From Halobellus sp. LT62 (GTDB taxonomy: Archaea; Halobacteriota; Halobacteria; Halobacteriales; Haloferacaceae), in assembly GCF_037031285.1 (NCBI RefSeq), contig NZ_JAYEZO010000002.1, forward strand, positions 124,001-188,000: a stretch of DNA of 64,000 nt, in the 5' to 3' direction. Shown in pieces: positions 42,869 to 51,048 of the stretch; position 1 is the first letter of the stretch, and every line of letters begins with the position of its first letter. A program made the translations under genes and the position numbers. The notes beneath the pieces were generated by a model. That model had not been told where the DNA came from, ran no database searches, and saw only the letters and a program-made list of their open reading frames with translations.

Positions 42869-43603
42869 ATGAGTCAGAAGCGAGATGAATCGCCGACGGA
42901 TCCGTCCGATCCGAGCGAGTCGGTATCGTTCTCACTGGCCGGGTTCCGAAGCGGGTTCGTCCGATGCGCGCCGATCGCCCTCGGCGTCGCGGGTTACGGG
43001 TTCGTGTTCGGTATCCTCGCCGACCGGGCGGGTCTCAGCGCGGCCGAGGCGACGCTGATGAGCGCGACGGTCTTGGCCGGGGCCGCCCAACTCGTCGCGG
43101 TGGAGATCTGGTCGGAACCGATTCCGGTTCTCGCGGTCGTCGGGACGACGCTCGTCGTGAACCTCCGGTATCTGCTGATGGGTGCGGCGCTCCGGCCTTG
43201 GTTCAGACACCTCTCGCCGATCCAAGCGTACGCGAGCGTGTTTTTCACCGCCGACGAGAACTGGGCGCTCACGATCGGCGAGCTGCGCTCCGGTAGCCGA
43301 CGGGGTGCATTCCTGCTCGGGAGCGGATTCGCCATCTGGCTGTTCTGGGTCCTCGCCACGCTCGTCGGCGCCACCGTCGGCGGCGGCGTCGAACGCCCAG
43401 CTCGGTTCGGCTTGGATTTCGTCCTCGCTGCGGTGTTTCTCGTCCTCGCGACCGAACTCTGGGAGGGACGATCCTCCCTCCCCGCGTGGACGTTCGCCGC
43501 CGTGGTGGCGGTGCTGACTGCTCACTGGCTGCCCGGGTACTGGTACGTGCTGTGCGGCGGTCTAGCCGGAAGTCTCCTGCAGGCGGTGTGGTACGATGGC
43601 TGA
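42869..43603 (+). CDS. azlC: AzlC-family branched-chain amino acid exporter, large subunit
   Basis: A 244-aa membrane protein with five to seven helices. Family stretches include CAPIALGVAGYGFVFGILAD, AAQLVAVEIW, VVNLRYLLMGAALRPW and FFTADENWAL. It works with the small AzlD subunit, whose start overlaps its stop by 8 nt. Export of branched-chain amino acids or analogues is known for bacterial AzlCD; the archaeal substrate is not shown. Start at 42869 (MSQKRDESPT). Confidence 0.9.
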   Translation: MSQKRDESPTDPSDPSESVSFSLAGFRSGFVRCAPIALGVAGYGFVFGILADRAGLSAAEATLMSATVLAGAAQLVAVEIWSEPIPVLAVVGTTLVVNLRYLLMGAALRPWFRHLSPIQAYASVFFTADENWALTIGELRSGSRRGAFLLGSGFAIWLFWVLATLVGATVGGGVERPARFGLDFVLAAVFLVLATELWEGRSSLPAWTFAAVVAVLTAHWLPGYWYVLCGGLAGSLLQAVWYDG

Positions 43604-43901
43604 TCTCGATCCGGCGGTCGTCGCCGTCATCGTCGCGATGAGCATCGCGACCTACGCGACGAAGGCGGGCGGCCTCTGGCTGCTCGCTCGGATCGAACTC
43701 TCCGAACGGACCGAGGCGGCGCTCGACGTGCTCCCCGGAGCGGTCGTGATCTCGCTTCTCGTGCCGACGCTCTCGGAGTTCGGTGCCCCCGGGCTGGTCT
43801 CCGCCGTCGTGGTCCTCGTCGTCGCTCGACGGACCGGTGGCGTCCTCCTCGCGTTGGGGGCCGGGATGTGCGCGGTGGTCTCGCTCAGGTATCTAGTGTA
43901 G
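43596..43901 (+). CDS. azlD: AzlD-family small subunit of amino acid exporter
   Basis: A 101-aa protein with three hydrophobic segments (about 8-32, 42-60, 64-100). IATYATKAGGLWLLARI resembles the TYxxR region of AzlD, with the Arg replaced by Lys. It overlaps azlC by 8 nt, as in most azlCD pairs. Its last 17 nt overlap the convergent mscS gene. Confidence 0.87.
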   Translation: MADLDPAVVAVIVAMSIATYATKAGGLWLLARIELSERTEAALDVLPGAVVISLLVPTLSEFGAPGLVSAVVVLVVARRTGGVLLALGAGMCAVVSLRYLV

Positions 43902-44472
43902 CGTCGGCGTTGGTGTCGGTGTCGAGGTCGCCGAGCTTCGTCCACTTCTTCTCGACGTCGCGGTTCGCCACGACGACGGTTTCGCCCTCCTCGTTTCTGA
44001 ACCGGGTCTTCCGCAGTTCGATCGTCTCGACGACGCCGGTCACCGGATCGGATTTCACCCGATCTCCGGGGTTGAAATCGGGGTCTCGAAGCAGATAGAC
44101 GCCCGCGACGGTGTCGGCGATCATGTTCGAGAGCGCGTAGGAGACGCCGAGCGCGACGAACCCGGCGGCGGTGCCGAGACTCGCGGCAATCTCGCCCATC
44201 CCGAGGATTTCGAGGAGGGTCAACGCGGCCCCGAACCACAGGAAGATCCCGGCGATTGTCGCCCCGAGGTCGACGATGAGCCCCTGTTCGTCGGGGTAGA
44301 TCGCCGCGAGCGTGTGGCGAACCGCGCTCGTCACCAGTCGGATCGCGACGTACGCGAGGAGGAGAAAGACGACGCCCGTGAGTAGTTTCGGCGCGGCCTG
44401 CTGTATCCCCGCCGCGAACTCGTTGACCGTCCGCTGAACCGTTTCGAGGACGAACCCGACGGCTGTTGACAT
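43885..44472 (-). CDS. Small MscS-family mechanosensitive channel
   Basis: A 195-aa protein with three membrane segments followed by the MscS beta domain. The pore-lining helix is GMGEIAASLGTAAGFVALGVSYALSNMIAD, and the beta domain is DPDFNPGDRVKSD...TGVVETIELRKTRFRNEEGETVVVANRDV. This is a minimal MscS without the large C-terminal cytoplasmic vestibule domain, a form common in archaea. It acts as an osmotic safety valve. Confidence 0.9.
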   Translation of the reverse strand: MSTAVGFVLETVQRTVNEFAAGIQQAAPKLLTGVVFLLLAYVAIRLVTSAVRHTLAAIYPDEQGLIVDLGATIAGIFLWFGAALTLLEILGMGEIAASLGTAAGFVALGVSYALSNMIADTVAGVYLLRDPDFNPGDRVKSDPVTGVVETIELRKTRFRNEEGETVVVANRDVEKKWTKLGDLDTDTNADATLDT

Positions 44473-44563
44473 TGTTGTCTGAGCGTCACGCGGCCGTCAC
44501 TAAGCGTTTTTGTCACCTCGCCCGTCGTGGTGGGTTCGGAGGGGCGGGGGCGGGAGCGAAAAA

Positions 44564-45841
44564 TCAGGCGAAGAGTTGCCGTGCGTCGTCGACGCCGTCG
44601 ACGAGCGCGTCGATCTCGGACTTCTCGTTGTAGACGTAGAACGACGCGCGCGTCGAGGCGGGAACGCCGAGTTTGTCGTGCAGCGGCTGCGTACAGTGGT
44701 CTCCGGCGCGGATCGCGACGCCGTGATCGTTGAGGATGCTGGAGAGGTCGTGCGCGTGGACGCCTTCGAGGTTGAACGCGACCAGCCCGCCGCGGTCATC
44801 GCCCGGCGGCCCGTAGATTTCGATGTCGTCGAACTCCGTCAATCGGTCGTAGGCGTACTCGGCGAGCAGTTCCTCGTGGGCCTGCACGCGGTCCATTCCG
44901 ATCTCGTCGAGGTAGTCGATCGCGGCGTGCAGCGCGATGCCCTGCGCGATGACGGGCGTGCCGGCCTCGAACTTCCACGGGAGGTCCTCCCACGTCGAGT
45001 CCTCGTAGGTGACGCTTCTGATCATCTCGCCGCCGTAGAGGTACGGCTGTATCGACTCCAGAATGTGCTCTTTTCCGTAGAGCACGCCGATGCCGGTCGG
45101 CCCGAGCATCTTGTGCCCCGAGAAGGCGAGGAAGTCGGCGTCGATCTCGCCGACGTCCACGGGTCGCGTCGGCACCGACTGCGCGCCGTCGACGAAGACG
45201 TACGCGTCGTGTTCGTGCGCCAGATCGGCGAGGTCCGAGACGGGCACGACCGTTCCGAGCGTGTTCGAGACGTGAACGGCCGACACCATCGCGGTGTCGT
45301 CGTCGATCAGTTCGGCCGCGTGGTCCATATCGAGGCGTCCGTCGTCGTCGACGCGGATGTACTCGACGCTCGCGCCCGTCTTTTTCGCGATCTGCTGCCA
45401 CGTGACGAGCGACGCGTGGTGCTCCATCTCGGTCAGGACGACGGTGTCGCCCGGGCCCAACTCGGCGAGCCCCCACGCGTAGGCGACGAGGTTCAGCGAC
45501 TCCGTCGTGTTCTTCGTGAAGACGATCTCCTCGCGACCGTTCGCGCCGATGAACTCCGCGACGCGGTCGTGGGCGTTCTCGTAGGCGACTGAGGCCTCTT
45601 GGCTCAGGTGGTGGATACCGCGGTGGACGTTGGAGTTGTAGCCGTAGTAGTAGTCGACGATGGAGTCGACGACGGGTTTCGGCGTCTGCGTCGTCGCGGC
45701 GTTGTCGAGGTAGACCAGCGGACGGGTGTCGTCGGGGCCTTCGCCCGGCGTCTCGATGTCGCCGCCGACCTTCCGGTCGAGAATCGGGAAGTCCTCGCGG
45801 ATGGCGTCGACGTCGATCGGATACGATTCCTGCGTTCTCAT
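44564..45841 (-). CDS. sufS: Cysteine desulfurase SufS
   Basis: PLP enzyme that removes sulfur from cysteine and passes it to the Fe-S scaffold, 425 aa. YLDNAATTQTPKPV starts the aminotransferase fold, Lys244 in SGHKMLGPTG binds PLP, and the persulfide Cys383 lies in IRAGDHCTQPLH, the short-loop group II (SufS) type. The middle (TEMEHHASLVTWQ) is standard. It is on the same strand as sufU but separated from it by azlCD and mscS; both sufU and the next leftward-transcribed gene carry the same 3' element. Confidence 0.95.
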   Translation of the reverse strand: MRTQESYPIDVDAIREDFPILDRKVGGDIETPGEGPDDTRPLVYLDNAATTQTPKPVVDSIVDYYYGYNSNVHRGIHHLSQEASVAYENAHDRVAEFIGANGREEIVFTKNTTESLNLVAYAWGLAELGPGDTVVLTEMEHHASLVTWQQIAKKTGASVEYIRVDDDGRLDMDHAAELIDDDTAMVSAVHVSNTLGTVVPVSDLADLAHEHDAYVFVDGAQSVPTRPVDVGEIDADFLAFSGHKMLGPTGIGVLYGKEHILESIQPYLYGGEMIRSVTYEDSTWEDLPWKFEAGTPVIAQGIALHAAIDYLDEIGMDRVQAHEELLAEYAYDRLTEFDDIEIYGPPGDDRGGLVAFNLEGVHAHDLSSILNDHGVAIRAGDHCTQPLHDKLGVPASTRASFYVYNEKSEIDALVDGVDDARQLFA

Positions 45842-46163
45842 TGAAGTCCGATAGTGGCCGCAGGACTAACACGGCTTCGGTCTGGACGGGAATACGCAAC
45901 GGGTAGTGGTTACGAGATGGTGTCCTCAGAGGGTGAGTGAAGACTTGCAAACGCTACAATACCTGTTCTGCAGCATCGGCTATTTTCAGTAGGTCACTAG
46001 TCTTCATCTGTGAGATTACCACAGAATCGCCGAATCGTCCGCTGTGTCTAGGTGATTCTACCGCGAGCGAGGCCGAAGGCCGAGCGAGCGGCCTTTTTCC
46101 CTCCAGGTTTTTGCACGGAGGGGTCCGCAGGACCCCTCTGCTGGAAAAAGGTGGGGGTGTTTT
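45842..46163. other. Intergenic region between sufS and the DUF424 gene
   Basis: No gene. From 45842 to 46057 the DNA is less GC-rich and must hold the sufS promoter; an 8-bp inverted repeat (TGAAGACT at 45938-45945, AGTCTTCA at 45999-46006) is present but far apart. From 46058 the repeat element copy C fills the rest. An open frame crossing the region mirrors one across copy B and is a repeat artefact. Confidence 0.5.
46058..46155 (-). repeat. 3'-end hairpin element, copy C (behind the DUF424 gene)
   Basis: Near-identical to copy B and in the same orientation: minus-strand CCCACCTTTTTCCAG 8 nt behind the stop, then the 11-bp hairpin (46116-46140, one G-T pair), the A tracts and the CTCGCTCGCGG tail. 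The extra 7 nt (GAAGGCC) in the tail create a GGCCTTCGGCC hairpin. The identity to copy B stops sharply at both ends. Confidence 0.85.
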
Positions 46164-46463
46164 CTACATCCAAAGGAGTTGCGCGTGCAGCGTCCCGTCG
46201 ACCGAGAGCACGCGCTCCTCGTCGATGATTCCCGCATCGACGGCGACGGAGACGGTGCGTTCGCCGACGAGGTTGGCGACGCTGGCCCGGGTGAGACTGT
46301 CGATGACGGCGTCGGCGTCGACTTCTTCGGCCTCCTCGCCGCCGTAGAACGCTTCGGTCACGTCGAGCTCGATATCGCCCTCGATGTAGGTCTCGCCGAG
46401 GCATTCGGGGTCACAGACGGAGACGAGCAGTCCATCCGACGTCTGTCGTTCTCGGAGGAGCAT
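46164..46463 (-). CDS. DUF424 family archaeal protein
   Basis: A 99-aa protein from the ATG at 46463 (MLLRERQTSDGLLVSVCDPE). GLLVSVCDPECLGETYIEGDIELDV and SLTRASVANLVGERTVSVAVDAGII match the archaeal DUF424 family, thought to be linked to translation. The start overlaps the TPR gene stop by one base (TGATG), showing translational coupling. Confidence 0.85.
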   Translation of the reverse strand: MLLRERQTSDGLLVSVCDPECLGETYIEGDIELDVTEAFYGGEEAEEVDADAVIDSLTRASVANLVGERTVSVAVDAGIIDEERVLSVDGTLHAQLLWM

Positions 46464-47230
46464 CACCGTCGCTGTTGTTGTCCGGGCTGTCCCTGCTGAT
46501 CCAGCAGCTCCTGTTCGCGTTCCTGTCGCAGTTCCTCGGCCTGCTGTTGGACCTCCTCGGCCTGTTCGTCCTCGCCGAGTTCTTCGAGCGCGCGAGCCTT
46601 CTCTTCGAGGACGTCGGCGGTGCGCATCCCCAGTCGGATCGCGTTGTCGAAGGCGTTGACGGCCTCCTCGTTCAGGCCGCGCTCGCTCAGGAAGAATCCG
46701 CGGTTGTACCACGCCTGCGGGAAGCGCGGGTCGGTCTCGACGGCGCGCTCGGCGTGATGTAGCGCGGCCTCGATCTCGCCGGCGTTCCACAGCGCGTACG
46801 CGAGGTTCGTCTCCGCCGACGCCGCGTGCTCGGAGTCGTCGTCGATGCGGAGCGCCTCCCGATACGCGCCGATCGCCTCGTCCCACTCCTCCAACTCGGC
46901 GTGGGCCGCGCCCTTGTTGACCCACGCCTCTTGGGCTTCGATGGAGTCCTCTTCGGCGAACCGCGCGGCGCGCTCGAACGTCTCGGTGGCCTCCTCGAAG
47001 CGGTTGATCTGCATATACGAGAGCCCGACGTCGACGAGCTGTTCGACGTCGATCTCGTCGGTGGCGATGTTCCGCTTGTCCAGTTCGTCGGTGAGGACGC
47101 GCGTGTCGACGGGGTCGACCTTCGTCGGGTCGACTTTCAGCTCCGGCGGGTCGAGTGTGAACTCCTCGTAGTCCTCGGAGAATCCCTGCCCCGAGGAGAA
47201 CTCGTGATCGTCTCGCTCGCCGTCTGTCAT
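46463..47230 (-). CDS. TPR-repeat protein
   Basis: A 255-aa acidic protein with at least four to five tetratricopeptide repeats: VDVGLSYMQINRFEEATETF, AWVNKGAAHAELEEWDEAIG, NLAYALWNAGEIEAALHHAE, AWYNRGFFLSERGLNEEAVN. It ends in a charged helix and a Gln-rich tail. The role is protein-protein scaffolding; partner unknown. Start at 47230 (MTDGERDDHE) is preferred over 47293. In operon with DUF424. Confidence 0.88.
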   Translation of the reverse strand: MTDGERDDHEFSSGQGFSEDYEEFTLDPPELKVDPTKVDPVDTRVLTDELDKRNIATDEIDVEQLVDVGLSYMQINRFEEATETFERAARFAEEDSIEAQEAWVNKGAAHAELEEWDEAIGAYREALRIDDDSEHAASAETNLAYALWNAGEIEAALHHAERAVETDPRFPQAWYNRGFFLSERGLNEEAVNAFDNAIRLGMRTADVLEEKARALEELGEDEQAEEVQQQAEELRQEREQELLDQQGQPGQQQRR

Positions 47231-47352
47231 ACCGCCGGATTGGACGTGAGGACGGTTAAGCACTGCGTCACCGGGACGATATCTGTTTGTCACGAGCGTC
47301 GCACCGCGTCGCGGGGACGAATTTCTTGGTCGACGCGCGCCTAGCGTGGTAT

Positions 47353-47913
47353 ATGCGACTCTTCGTCAGCATCGACCTTCCGGACCGCCTCGCCGACGAC
47401 GTCGCCGACGCGCAGCGGCGCTTCGCCGACGCCGAGGGGCTCCGCTTCGTCGACCCCGAACAGGCGCACTTGACGCTGTTCTTCCTCGGCGACACCGACC
47501 CCGACCGGCTCGACGAAGTCGAATCCGCGCTGACGCGCGCTGTCGACGACGCCGACGTCGATCCCTTCGAGCTCCGCCTCGGCGGCTTCGGCGTCTTCCC
47601 CGCGCTCGACTACATCAGCGTCCTGTGGGCGGGCGTTCGCGACGGCGGGGGCGCGGCGGAGACGACGCGCCTGCACGAGGCCGCCGAGGCCGAGTTGACC
47701 GCGCTCGGCTTCGCGGCCGACGACCACGAGTTCACCCCGCACGTCACCCTCGCCCGGATGGACGACGCCCGCGGGAAGGACCTGGTCCAGCGGGTCGTCC
47801 GCGAGACCGATCCGGATATCGGCGCGTTTCGGGTCGAGGAGGTCCGATTGACGAAGAGCACGCTGACCGCCGAGGGGCCGGCGTACGAGACGGTGGCGTC
47901 GTTCCCGCTGTGA
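47353..47913 (+). CDS. thpR: RNA 2',3'-cyclic phosphodiesterase ThpR (2H phosphoesterase)
   Basis: A 186-aa 2H-family enzyme that opens 2',3'-cyclic phosphates and was once called 2'-5' RNA ligase. The two active-site motifs are HLTLFFLGD (His39) and HVTLARMDD (His130). MRLFVSIDLPDRLADDV and GGFGVFPALDYISVLWAGV are typical. Start at 47353. Confidence 0.94.
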   Translation: MRLFVSIDLPDRLADDVADAQRRFADAEGLRFVDPEQAHLTLFFLGDTDPDRLDEVESALTRAVDDADVDPFELRLGGFGVFPALDYISVLWAGVRDGGGAAETTRLHEAAEAELTALGFAADDHEFTPHVTLARMDDARGKDLVQRVVRETDPDIGAFRVEEVRLTKSTLTAEGPAYETVASFPL

Positions 47914-47948
47914 GTCGTCGGACACGCGTCCCGCGACCGGGCGCTTCG

Positions 47949-48887
47949 TCAGTCCGCGCCCGGTGCCTGCGGCTCCGGCCCCTCGCGCCACTGCCGGAGC
48001 TCCGCGCGGATCGTTCGGCGCTTGACGAGGAGGAAGCCGCCGAAGATGATTGCGAAGCCGAACACGGTCGTCGGCGCGAGCGACTCGTCGAGGACGGCCC
48101 AGCCCGTCACGGCGGCGAAGATGGGGATGACGTACTCCAAGAGGCTCACCTCGACCGGCCCGACGCGGCGGAGGAGCCAGAAGTACAGCCCGAACCCGCC
48201 GACGCCGGCGACGACCGCGAGGTAAATCAGCGAGAGGATTCCGTCGGTCGTCCACACCACGTCCGTCAGCGACTCGCCCGGCAGGAGGGCACTCATCGCG
48301 TGCAGGACGACCGCGCCGACGAACATCATCCACGCCTGCTCGGCCAGCATCGGCATCGTCGCCTCCGAGTCGTGCGTCAGGACCGCTCCGAGGGCGAAGG
48401 CGAGCGCCGATCCGAGCACGAGGCCGATTCCCCAGAGATTCGAGCCAGCGAGGTTCGAGGGATCCGGGTTCGCGATCGTGACGACGCCGACGAAGCCGAG
48501 GCCGACGCCGAGCATCCCCGTCTGACTGAGTCGCTTCCGCGTCGCCGTGAGTCGCGTCAACGCGGGCGTGATGACCGGGATCAGCCCGAGCAGCACGGCG
48601 GCGACGGCGCTCGTGACGTACTGCTGCCCGGCGAACAAGAGCGCGTGGTGGACGCCGATGAGGAGGACGCCGCCGGCGAGGATCGGCCGCCACTCGCGGC
48701 GGCCGGCGGGTCGAAGCCGGTCGCCGTGCCACGTGGCGAGAGCAAAGAGCACGGCTGCGGCGAGATCGAACCGGAGCGCCGCGAACAGCGCGGGCGGGAG
48801 CCATTCGAGGCCGACTTTCGTCACCATAAACGCGGTGCCCCAGATCGCGGCCGCGAGGAGAAAGACGGCGGCGGTCAGATGTCTCAT
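47949..48887 (-). CDS. EamA-family (DMT) transporter
   Basis: A 312-aa protein with ten membrane helices in two five-helix EamA repeats; the first opens AAAIWGTAFMVTKVGLEWLP and the second LGSALAFALGAVLTHDSEA. ALRFDLAAAVLFAL and SLLEYVIPIFAAVTGWAVLDE are family segments. Exporter of amino acids or metabolites; substrate unknown. Start at 48887 (MRHLTAAVFL). Confidence 0.9.
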   Translation of the reverse strand: MRHLTAAVFLLAAAIWGTAFMVTKVGLEWLPPALFAALRFDLAAAVLFALATWHGDRLRPAGRREWRPILAGGVLLIGVHHALLFAGQQYVTSAVAAVLLGLIPVITPALTRLTATRKRLSQTGMLGVGLGFVGVVTIANPDPSNLAGSNLWGIGLVLGSALAFALGAVLTHDSEATMPMLAEQAWMMFVGAVVLHAMSALLPGESLTDVVWTTDGILSLIYLAVVAGVGGFGLYFWLLRRVGPVEVSLLEYVIPIFAAVTGWAVLDESLAPTTVFGFAIIFGGFLLVKRRTIRAELRQWREGPEPQAPGAD

Positions 48888-49037
48888 TGATCGAACGGAA
48901 GCGAAGCGTCGTGTTGAAAGTCTCGAATCTGCCGCGAAGAGGCGTTCTATCTCCACAATTGCGTGTGAATCGCACGCACGAGATGGCGAGGTCGAAGGAA
49001 CAAGATTTTATGCGGGCCCGAGGTAGAGACGGGCACT

Positions 49038-49190
49038 ATGAGCAAGAAGTCGAAGGCCAAAAAGAAGCGCCTGGCCAAACTGGAGCGCCAGAACACGCGC
49101 GTTCCGGCCTGGGTGATGATGAAGACGGATATGGAAGTCACGCGAAACCCCAAGCGTCGCAACTGGCGGCGGAGTGACACGGACGAGTAA
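49038..49190 (+). CDS. rpl39e: Ribosomal protein L39e
   Basis: A 50-aa very basic protein: [40 protein letters not shown], ending NWRRSDTDE. This is the standard archaeal L39e of the exit tunnel. It is followed after 2 nt by rpl31e, the usual archaeal order rpl39e-rpl31e-tif6-rplX-pfdA-ftsY. Being basic, it stands out from the acidic proteome. Confidence 0.97.
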   Translation: MSKKSKAKKKRLAKLERQNTRVPAWVMMKTDMEVTRNPKRRNWRRSDTDE

Positions 49191-49192
49191 CG

Positions 49193-49471
49193 ATGAGCGC
49201 CAGCGACTTCGAAGAGCGAGTCATCACGGTACCGCTTCGAGACGTCAAGGCCGTCCCCGGCCACGAGCGCGCAGGTCGCGCGATGTCTCTGATCCGAACT
49301 CACCTCGCAAAGCAGTTCTCGGTCGACGAGGACGCCGTCCGACTGGACACGTCGCTCAACGAGACGGTGTGGGCGCGCGGCAAGCAGAAGCCGCCGAGCA
49401 AGCTCCGCGTGCGCGCCGCCCGGTTCGACGAGGACGGCGAGTCCATCGTCGAGGCGGAGCCGGCCGAATAG
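49193..49471 (+). CDS. rpl31e: Ribosomal protein L31e
   Basis: A 92-aa protein ([20 protein letters not shown]) with [17 protein letters not shown] and [20 protein letters not shown], the family core. The C-terminal tail is acidic, a haloarchaeal feature. It overlaps neither neighbour but is separated from tif6 by one base only. Confidence 0.97.
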   Translation: MSASDFEERVITVPLRDVKAVPGHERAGRAMSLIRTHLAKQFSVDEDAVRLDTSLNETVWARGKQKPPSKLRVRAARFDEDGESIVEAEPAE

Positions 49472-49472
49472 C

Positions 49473-50138
49473 GTGCTCCGCGCATCCTTCGCCGGGTCGC
49501 CGTACGTCGGCGTGTTCGCCCGCGCGACGGATCACGTTCTGATCGTCCGTCCGGACGCCGAGGCCGACGTCGTCGACGCGATGAGCGAGGAGCTCTCGAT
49601 CCCGGCGGTCACCACCACTGTCGGCGGCTCCGGAACCGTCGGCGCGCTCGCGACCGGCAACGAGAACGGTATCCTCGTCACCAGCCGCGCGACAGAGCGC
49701 GAGAAGGAGGCCATCGAAGAGGCGGCAGACCTCCCGGTCGCGGAACTCCCGGGTCGGATCAACGCCGCCGGCAACGTCGTTCTCGCGAACGACTACGGCG
49801 CGTACGTCCACCCCGAACTCTCCGAGGAGGCCGTCGACGCCGTCGAATCGGCTCTCGGAGTCCCCGTCGAACGCGGCGAACTCGCCGACGTGCAGACCGT
49901 CGGCACCGCCGCCGTCGCGACCAACGGGGGCGCGCTCTGCCACCCGAAATCCCGCGAACCGGAACTCGAAGCGCTCGAAGCGCACCTCGACGTCCGCGCG
50001 GACATCGGGACCGTCAACTACGGCGCGCCGCTCGTCGGGTCGGGACTCGTGGCCAACGAGACCGGCTACGTCGCCGGCGAGGACACGACCGGCCCCGAAC
50101 TGAGCCGGATCGAGGACGCCCTCGGCTACCTCGACTAG
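49473..50138 (+). CDS. Translation initiation factor aIF6 (ribosome anti-association factor)
   Basis: A 221-aa pentein-fold protein that binds the large subunit and blocks joining. It starts at a GTG ([20 protein letters not shown]). The five-fold repeats show as [58 protein letters not shown] and [20 protein letters not shown]. Follows rpl31e directly. Confidence 0.95.
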   Translation: MLRASFAGSPYVGVFARATDHVLIVRPDAEADVVDAMSEELSIPAVTTTVGGSGTVGALATGNENGILVTSRATEREKEAIEEAADLPVAELPGRINAAGNVVLANDYGAYVHPELSEEAVDAVESALGVPVERGELADVQTVGTAAVATNGGALCHPKSREPELEALEAHLDVRADIGTVNYGAPLVGSGLVANETGYVAGEDTTGPELSRIEDALGYLD

Positions 50139-50362
50139 CCGCTTTTCCGGAAATCGCGACGAGCCGATTTCGCTCGTCGACATCACGCCGTTCGGATGTC
50201 TGATCAGGTATCGGCGATCCGGTATCGGACTGTCGCCGCGCTTTCTGCGACGCCCCGTCTACTCGTACGCCAATCTCCGAGAATCGTTCTCACGGCCCGA
50301 ATCGCCCGTTCTCGGGATCCCGAGTAGGAAGATACTTCCCGCTCGCTCGGGAACCTACGTCT
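50139..50362. other. Spacer inside the ribosomal cluster, promoter likely
   Basis: No gene in these 224 bases. GAAGATACTTCCC around 50327-50339 could provide the TATA region for the LX gene at 50363. The spacer suggests that LX-pfdA-ftsY form a separate transcription unit from L39e-L31e-aIF6. Confidence 0.4.
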
Positions 50363-50548
50363 ATGAGTGACTTTACGGTTAGCGGCCGGTTCCAGAGCCG
50401 CGATGGGTCCAGCGAGTTCACTACCACGGTCGAGGCACCGAACGAGAACGTCGCCCGCGACCGCGTGTACGCGAACATCGGGAGCCAGCACGGCCTAAAG
50501 CGCACGCAGATCGAACTCGACGAGATCAAGGAGGTGTCCGCGGCATGA
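50363..50548 (+). CDS. rplX: Ribosomal protein LX (L18a/L20a)
   Basis: A 61-aa protein (MSDFTVSGRFQSRDGSSEFT) with NENVARDRVYANIGSQHGLK, matching archaeal LX, homologue of eukaryotic L18a (L20a). The last codons overlap the pfdA start by 4 nt (ATGA). Note that bacterial rplX denotes a different protein (L24); the symbol is used here in the archaeal sense. Confidence 0.93.
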   Translation: MSDFTVSGRFQSRDGSSEFTTTVEAPNENVARDRVYANIGSQHGLKRTQIELDEIKEVSAA

Positions 50549-51012
50549 TGGGTGGCGGCGGTCAACAGCAGCTCCAGCAGCTCTCCCAAGAACTGCAGGC
50601 GATCGACGAGGAGATCGAAGCGCTCGAATCCGACGTCGACGACCTCCAGAACGAGCAGACCGAGATCGACGAGGCGATCGAGGCAATCGAGACCCTCGAC
50701 AGCGGCTCCACCGTCCAAGTCCCACTCGGCGGCGGCGCGTACGTCCGCGCTGAAATTCAGGATATCGACGAGATCATCGTCGGACTCGGAGCCGACTACG
50801 CGGTCGAGCAGTCGTCCGACGACGCTGCGGACGCCTTAGAGACGAAACAGGACGCGCTCGACGACCGCATCGCGGAGGTCCGCGAAGAGATCGAGGAGCT
50901 GGAAGACGAGAGTTCCGACCTCGAACAGCAGGCCCAGCAGATGCAACAGCAGATGCAGCAACAGCAGATGCAGCAGATGCAGGAAATGCAGGACGACGGC
51001 GACGGCGAGTAA
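50545..51012 (+). CDS. pfdA: Prefoldin subunit alpha
   Basis: A 155-aa chaperone subunit with two long coiled-coil helices flanking beta strands (STVQVPLGGGAYVRAEIQD). The N-terminal helix is LQQLSQELQAIDEEIEALES; the C-terminal tail is a Gln/Met-rich repeat (QQMQQQMQQQQMQQMQEMQ). It forms a hexamer with the beta subunit and hands unfolded chains to the thermosome. Overlaps rplX by 4 nt. Confidence 0.94.
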   Translation: MMGGGGQQQLQQLSQELQAIDEEIEALESDVDDLQNEQTEIDEAIEAIETLDSGSTVQVPLGGGAYVRAEIQDIDEIIVGLGADYAVEQSSDDAADALETKQDALDDRIAEVREEIEELEDESSDLEQQAQQMQQQMQQQQMQQMQEMQDDGDGE

Positions 51013-51048
51013 CGTCGCACGCAGCACCCGACTTGCGGCCCGACATCC

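Noticed and set aside
45937-46347. Open frame across copy C into the DUF424 gene
   Set aside because: It runs antisense over a real gene and through the repeat; no protein-like composition.
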